DNA of 64,000 bases from Pseudorasbora parva (lineage: Eukaryota > Chordata > Actinopteri > Cypriniformes > Gobionidae), in assembly GCF_024679245.1 (NCBI RefSeq), contig NC_090185.1, positions 27,778,926-27,842,925 of the forward strand, given 5' to 3'. The position numbers were made by a program, and so were the translations under genes. Under the pieces are notes generated by a model. That model saw only the letters and a program-made list of their open reading frames with translations. It did not search any database and was not told the DNA's origin. Positions 41,279 to 64,000 of the stretch are shown here, piece by piece. How positions within the stretch are numbered: position 1 is the stretch's first letter; each line of letters starts with the position of its first letter.

Positions 41279-43546
41279 TTTTCATAAGAAAGGAATTACT
41301 TGAGAAGAAAGTCGAATGTCAATAATAATAATAATCCATTTAAATGTCCATTTGAAGTTGAAGAGAGCGCTGCAGAATTTCAGTCTGCACTCATGTCTTG
41401 CTGTATGCAGAGCTGAGCGAGTTTACGAGGGTTGCCAGATCGCACAAAATAAACGTGTATCCGGGTTATCAAACGGTAGCATAAATTAGCGACTTCCTTC
41501 TTCTGGATAAGTGAAATGTTTTATCTTAAACCCTTACTTTATTCTGGAAGTAATCCTATAAATCCTACAAAAGTGACTTATAATATTTATAACCAAAAAC
41601 AAGTATAGGTCAAGAATAAAAACATGACATGGCAACACAGGCTGGTAGAACAAACTAAAAGGTTCACAGCGCCATCTACTGTGCTGGAGTAAGAGAAGAG
41701 AAGCATTCATATGACACACCAGGTGCTGTTATTAGATTGTGTTTTTTTTTTTTTTTTGCCATTTCCATTCTGTTTGTTTGTTAATATGCATTACTTATCC
41801 TACTGATATGCATTTAAAAATGTACCTGAACCATATCAATAAATTCACTTTAGTTGACTTAATAGCTTGTCTGTATTGGACTGTGTGTATTGGACTGGAC
41901 ACTTCACCTCTGCGTTTATGTTTTTAGCAGATTCCTAATGACACATCTTTTTTTAATAAGAATAATGACATTTTTTAGCACAGACTTTTCGGTTTAAAAA
42001 GGTATGAGAAAAGAATGAAAATGAAGCATTGTGTTAACTGTGCCATTGTCATGATGGGCATATTTTATATGGGCCTACACACATGTTCTGTGTTAATTTA
42101 TTGTTTAATATGCATTATTTAGATGAACAGTATATTTGAAGCAAACTGAAATGGGAATGAAAACAAATAGTTCCAATCAAAAGACAAGTTTACTGTTAGC
42201 ATTACAGAATAATTGGCTCACATAAAAGACAATTTAGACATATTATATACCCAACATTTCTTCATACAGAGACTAGCAGTAAAATGTATTAAAATTTGGG
42301 ACCAAAATTATTCAGACACTTTGACCTGACATTGTTTTGCGACCTTTTACACCACAGACTAAACAAAATGAAGTATTGTTTGTTCATTGGTTGACCTAAA
42401 ATGGTATTATCTAATTATGTCCTTAAATTTAACAGCTGATTGTAATCCATCACATACCTTTCTATCAGTTAGGCTAGCTGACATTATTAACATTATCTTG
42501 TCATATTGTCATTTGTCTGTAATACTCAGATCAAGATATTTCTTCTCCTACTCACCACATTACTGCTGTGTATTATTTATTTGTTCATTTTAATATGTTT
42601 TCTATTATGTATTTTATTTTGATGCCCATTTATTTATATTTAACTGTTTAATCATTTTGCATTTATTTGAATTTTGTTATTATTTTATTTATTTTAATCT
42701 ATTCACACTTTAGGCCCCCAGCACTTCCCTTTGGCCCCAATGCGGGTCCCCAGACCCAAGTTAAAAAGCCCCCCTGACATAGAAAACACTGAAGAAATGT
42801 ATGTAAACGATAAGCACTTTTGAATCAAGAAGTTTAGCTGTGGAGCTCGTTCATTATTTTCATTATAAGCGTTCCTGTTTTTCTACGAATCTTACAATCA
42901 GTAAATGGACTGTAACAAGTGCTGAGTTAAGAATTTCACTGTATTTTGTGTTTAAATCAACGCCAGAATACAATGATATAATCATACAGTTGAGTCTATT
43001 AATTCATATCATCTAACATTTCAGCAAAAAAGCTAAGAAAAAGAACGTTTCATATGCAAATGAGCATTTTACGTGCGCCATTTCATTTTGTGTTCCCAAA
43101 GAATATATTGGGGAAAGCTGTAAACAACACGAGGGAAAAATAATGACATAATTCATTTTTGAATGAATCCCTTTAAGTTTGAGGGTGGGGTGGGGGAGAG
43201 ATTGGGGTACGCAACTACGCATGTCAGTGTACCAGGCTAGGCTGTGCAGTTGCTATGGGATACGTGAAGACGCAACAACAGCACTTCCTGCCTTGACTGT
43301 ATCATTGTTGCATCGTTAGATACAGCTTTGCGCTGCGAGTATTTTCGAAACGTTCATTTCATTTATGGTTCAAATTTTTGTACAGGTCTGTTCTACTTTA
43401 AAATACACAAATAGTCAGTATGGTAGCTCATATTTTCTATAGCCTAATGTAGCCTACTTCACTTTTTATGCGTGTGCTGAATTAAACACATCTGTATGTG
43501 ATTTATTTGTCCGATCCACAAATGTTTTTTCTCTCCTATATCGCAG
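41279..43546. promoter_or_regulatory. Intergenic region between divergent polr3f and dzank1
   Basis: This 2.3-kb gap separates the two start codons. A non-coding dzank1 first exon probably ends at 43385 (TTTGTACAG|GTCTGT), with its acceptor at 43545-43546 (TATCGCAG). The polr3f promoter should lie just above 41279. The middle is AT-rich, with no recognised gene or shared core promoter. Confidence 0.4.
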
Positions 43547-43562
43547 GTTCAAGAGTGCAAAC

Positions 43563-60953
<17,391 letters not shown>

Positions 60954-61201
60954 GACAATCCACATCGCACTCAAACCAAATCTCATCAGCACCACATACA
61001 GTACTTCGGGAGATTTTTTTAGTTTCTCCTTCAAAATTTTCACCTCACCAGCAAAACTGACATGTTGAAACAAAATGATTGCTTATTACAGCCATATGGA
61101 CCAAACATTTATCATGGATGCAAAATTCTTATTTCTAATTATACTTGGTGTAATTTTATCATTTTGAATCAATGTGTGATTTCCTGATTGTCACTGTTTA
61201 T

Positions 61202-61207
61202 AATAAA
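61202..61207 (+). terminator. dzank1 polyadenylation signal
   Basis: AATAAA lies 249 nt after the dzank1 stop codon, within TTATAATAAATATG. It is the first canonical hexamer downstream on this strand. Confidence 0.55.
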
Positions 61208-61383
61208 TATGTTGATTAAATCAATGCATTATTCAGTAGTTCTAGCATTTCTCTTCTTCAAGAACCGATAACACAAAGGTGTTAATGTGGGGTCACATTA
61301 CCTACATTTTGTTTGTAGCAAAAAAGGTCTATTGACATTACTGTATGTATGAAGCACAGCACCTACACAGATTTCTGTTGGTT

Positions 61384-62349
61384 AAAGGGTTTGTTCACCC
61401 AAAAATGAAAATTCTGAGATCTTTTTGATGAAATCTTAGAGATTTCTATCCATCCATAGACAACTACCACTTTGATGCTTACAAAAAGTTCATAAAGAGA
61501 TCGTAAAAGTAATCCATATGAATTGAGCGGTTTAGTCCAAATACACAAAGAGACTTGATCGCTTTTTATGATGGACAGATTGAACATTTATTCACATATA
61601 AACACTGATCAGCAAACATAAACGGAAGCTCAACAGAACCTGCTTGACTTGCAAGAAAAAATCTCATTGGTTATTGCGGAAGCTCAAATGTGACTGTGAG
61701 TAACACACGAGAATGAACCTCATTGGTTCAAATATTCTGCGCAAGACACGAGAATGAACCTCATTGGTTCAAATATTCTGCGCAAGACACGAGACTGAAC
61801 CTCATTGGTTCAAATAATCTGCATCACACGCAAGAATGAAGCTCATTGGTTCAAATATTCTGCATCACACACAAGAATGAAGCTCATTGGTTCAAATAAT
61901 CTGCGTAACACGAGAATGAACCTCATTGGTTCAAATGTTCTGCGCAAGACACGAGAATGAACCTCATTGGTTCAAATATTCTGCGTAAGACACGAGAATG
62001 AACCTCATTGGTTCAAATGTTCTGCGCAAGACACGAGAATGAACCTCATTGGTTCAAATATTCTGCGTAAGACACGAGAATGAACCTCATTGGTTCAAAT
62101 ATTCTGCGTAAGACACGAGAATGAACCTCATTGGTTCAAATATTCTGCGTAAGACACGAGAATGAACCTCATTGGTTCTTTCAGAAGCTCAAATGAGATT
62201 TGTACCACACAAGACTGAATCTATTGGTTCTCGCACGTCAAGCGAACATGCTTGAGTTTGTTTACAACTAGAAGATGAACGAAGGTCTTGGAACGACACG
62301 AGGGTGAGTAATTCATGACAGAATTTTCATTTTTGGGTGAACCCTTTAA
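61384..62349. repeat. Fold-back family member with internal 41-bp minisatellite
   Basis: The ends AAAGGGTTTGTTCACCCAAAAAT (61384) and ATTTTTGGGTGAACCCTTTA (ending 62349) are inverted. Between about 61690 and 62190 some 12 copies of a 39-41-bp unit (ACACGAGAATGAACCTCATTGGTTCAAATATTCTGC) run head to tail, the right-hand copies being nearly identical. Internal unique sequence (ACACTGATCAGCAAACATAAAC) is shared with the member at 19664-20110. It lies between dzank1 and kat14. Confidence 0.85.
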
Positions 62350-63235
62350 TGCTGCACATTTACATAACTAGCTTGAACGTATTGCATCTTTCCAAGATGT
62401 CTACTAAAGAATTAAAATCGTATATTTATATATATATATGTATATATAATTAATTTTTTTTATTACACCGATAACTAGTGAGTTTAATTTTCTTACCTGT
62501 TCAAGAAAAATGCAGCAACTTGGGCATCAATACTCAGAATATTCTGTCATCAAATATTTTCATTGTGTGTATGCCGTACCGTTAACTACACATTTTTTTT
62601 ACTTGTCAGTCTTCACATGATTTCTTGAGGCCGTACAGGAACTGAATCTTCTGTTGTCTACCCTGAAGAAGCAAGATGATAATTGTCTTCTGTTTAATTT
62701 CCGCTCTTCGCATCACCAACCTACACTATTAGCGTATGTACAGAGGCGGCAGCCAATACGCATGTTTTTTTTTCTCCAAACCCCACATTATATTGTATAA
62801 TTAAAACACTCTTACTGTACTCATAGAAACACTCTTACTACATGCTCAATAGAAAACTATTATGAGTCATCATCTCATGCGTGTACACCATTCATCAAGA
62901 AAAATTAAAAACAGCATAAGAAACATGAACATTGAATCATTTTTATAATCGTCTGGGCATACAAAAACAAGAGTGTTAAAAATAAACACATAGGAACTAC
63001 GAAAAAGACATGTTTGATGTAAAGGAGCAAGAGAGTTATCATCACGCTGTGTATACAGAGAAACAAAATATCCCTTCGGTTTAAACACCAAACCAAATAT
63101 AAAATGAAATGGCATGTCATACTAAGCCTCAAAAGGAAAGTAACGTAACAAATATGACTGAAAAAACACAAACAAACACTCCCTGACTGACATTTCAGGC
63201 TGTTTCCAGTCTGTGTTGTGCATCATGTGACATCC
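62350..63235 (-). other. Probable kat14 3' UTR and flank
   Basis: No coding region is seen. This lies downstream of the kat14 stop on the minus strand. Small open frames at 62870-63171 are not supported. A minus-strand AATAAA within the T-rich stretch near 62457-62463 is a possible polyadenylation site. Confidence 0.4.
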
Positions 63236-64000
63236 TCAGCGGCGCAAGCGCAGAAAGAATGCGTGTCTGCACTCTTTGCTGTCCACCGGGTAGTATTTAT
63301 CATAAAAGTCCAGGATGTACTCCTCTGTCTTGAAGCCGAACTTCTGGTAGAGCAGCATGGCAGGGTTGCTCGCCGATACGTGTAGTGTCACATCCTTTCC
63401 CATGCATGTCTACAGAAACGAGAGAGGAAAGAGATTTCTGTACCAACTAGGGCCGCACGATTTGAAGAAGAAAAATCAAGGTGCGATTTAATAATTAAAA
63501 ATGCGTTATAAATGAACTGCTGCGTGTTAATGAACACATTGACGCGCTTCACTCTGAAGCACGCAGCGCATATATTTATTCCATTAAATGAAAGCCGAAA
63601 CCATATCACGATTCCAGTTTTTTTTTGTGCTAAACTCAATGTGGTTAATTGTGACTCACCTGAATGAGATGGTAAATCATGAACGTGGCGATACCAGCTC
63701 GCCTCCATTCCGGATGCACCAGCAGGAAGGAGATGTAGGCCTCGTTGTACTTCACATCTGGCACCATGAAGCCAAAACCAACCACAATTTTCTTGTATAG
63801 CACCACCACGCTGAAGTCTGGGTACTGGAGGCACTCTGATAAGTCGATACCTGATGGGCAAAATACCCCATGTTTATTCCTTCAGGAACTAGTTTTATCC
63901 AAAATCTGCATCTGACAGGATGAAAAGATGATTACCAGGCCAGAAGATTTCTTGGCACATGGAGTTGACTGAAGGGATGTGATTGGGCCGTACGTAGCAG
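63236..64000 (-). CDS. kat14: Lysine acetyltransferase 14 (CSRP2BP), C-terminal exons, partial
   Basis: Three exon pieces: 64000-63936 (runs off the window), 63850-63660 and 63409-63236, all in phase. Together they encode NSMCQEIFWPGIDLSECLQYPDFSVVVLYKK, VPDVKYNEAYISFLLVHPEW, RRAGIATFMIYHLIQTCMG and the terminal FFLRLRR. This is the GNAT acetyltransferase domain, with motif A (R-x-x-G-x-A type, here RRAGIA) for acetyl-CoA binding and the closing YDKYYPVDSKECRH segment. KAT14 is a subunit of the ATAC histone acetyltransferase complex and acts in the nucleus. The N-terminal PHD-like part lies beyond the edge. It is convergent with dzank1, as in mammals. Confidence 0.95.

Noticed and set aside
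41279..43546. A compact shared bidirectional promoter for polr3f and dzank1
   Set aside because: The two starts are 2.3 kb apart, with AT-rich DNA between. The separate non-coding dzank1 exon near 43300-43385 argues for its own promoter.

Overview
This window is nuclear DNA from a ray-finned fish, most probably a cyprinid. The evidence is intron-split vertebrate genes with canonical GT-AG junctions, a very high load of Tc1/mariner, hAT-like and DIRS-type elements, and the dispersed fold-back family with TTCACCCAAAAATGAAAAT-like ends that is abundant in carp-like fishes. The species cannot be fixed from the sequence. All exon models were built by eye from splice sites, reading-frame phase and remembered family sequences; no alignment was run.

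Layout: (1) 1-1.6 kb, the 3' part of a DIRS-like retroelement with a broken tyrosine recombinase. (2) 2.4-6.9 kb, minus strand, a siglec/CD22-like immunoglobulin receptor (signal peptide, V-C2-V-C2, transmembrane exon), whose first intron holds long microsatellites and a complete Tc1 element. (3) 8.7-17.1 kb, minus strand, a FAM20C-like secretory-pathway kinase, fully reconstructable as 10 coding exons and 500 residues, with five or more transposons in its introns. (4) 22.0-26.3 kb, minus strand, dnal4, a dynein light chain of 106 residues. (5) 30.1-34.6 kb, minus strand, nptxr, the neuronal pentraxin receptor of 527 residues. (6) 36.7-41.3 kb, minus strand, polr3f, the RNA polymerase III subunit RPC6 of 314 residues. 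(7) 43.6-61.0 kb, plus strand, dzank1, double zinc ribbon and ankyrin, 20 coding exons and about 760 residues. (8) 63.2-64.0 kb, minus strand, the last exons of kat14, which runs off the right edge.

The genes are independent transcription units rather than an operon. dnal4-nptxr matches the neighbourhood I remember for human 22q13.1. polr3f and dzank1 (head to head) followed by kat14 (convergent with dzank1) matches human 20p11.23. The window therefore joins two conserved blocks. DZANK1 and dynein light chains both belong to ciliary or dynein transport, POLR3F to tRNA/5S transcription, KAT14 to chromatin acetylation, and NPTXR to synapses.

The most unusual structure is a minisatellite of about 3.1 kb in dzank1 intron 2. 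Its 42-bp unit is a dimer of two diverged 21-bp monomers and keeps two reading frames open, one for 1040 codons. It is bounded by inverted sequences that suggest a transposon origin. I found no convincing new multi-gene system. The best leads are this array, the siglec-like receptor, a Tc1 transposase whose catalytic Glu reads as Gln beside near-identical terminal repeats, a perfect 41-bp hairpin, and a tRNA-B-box-like tandem array.
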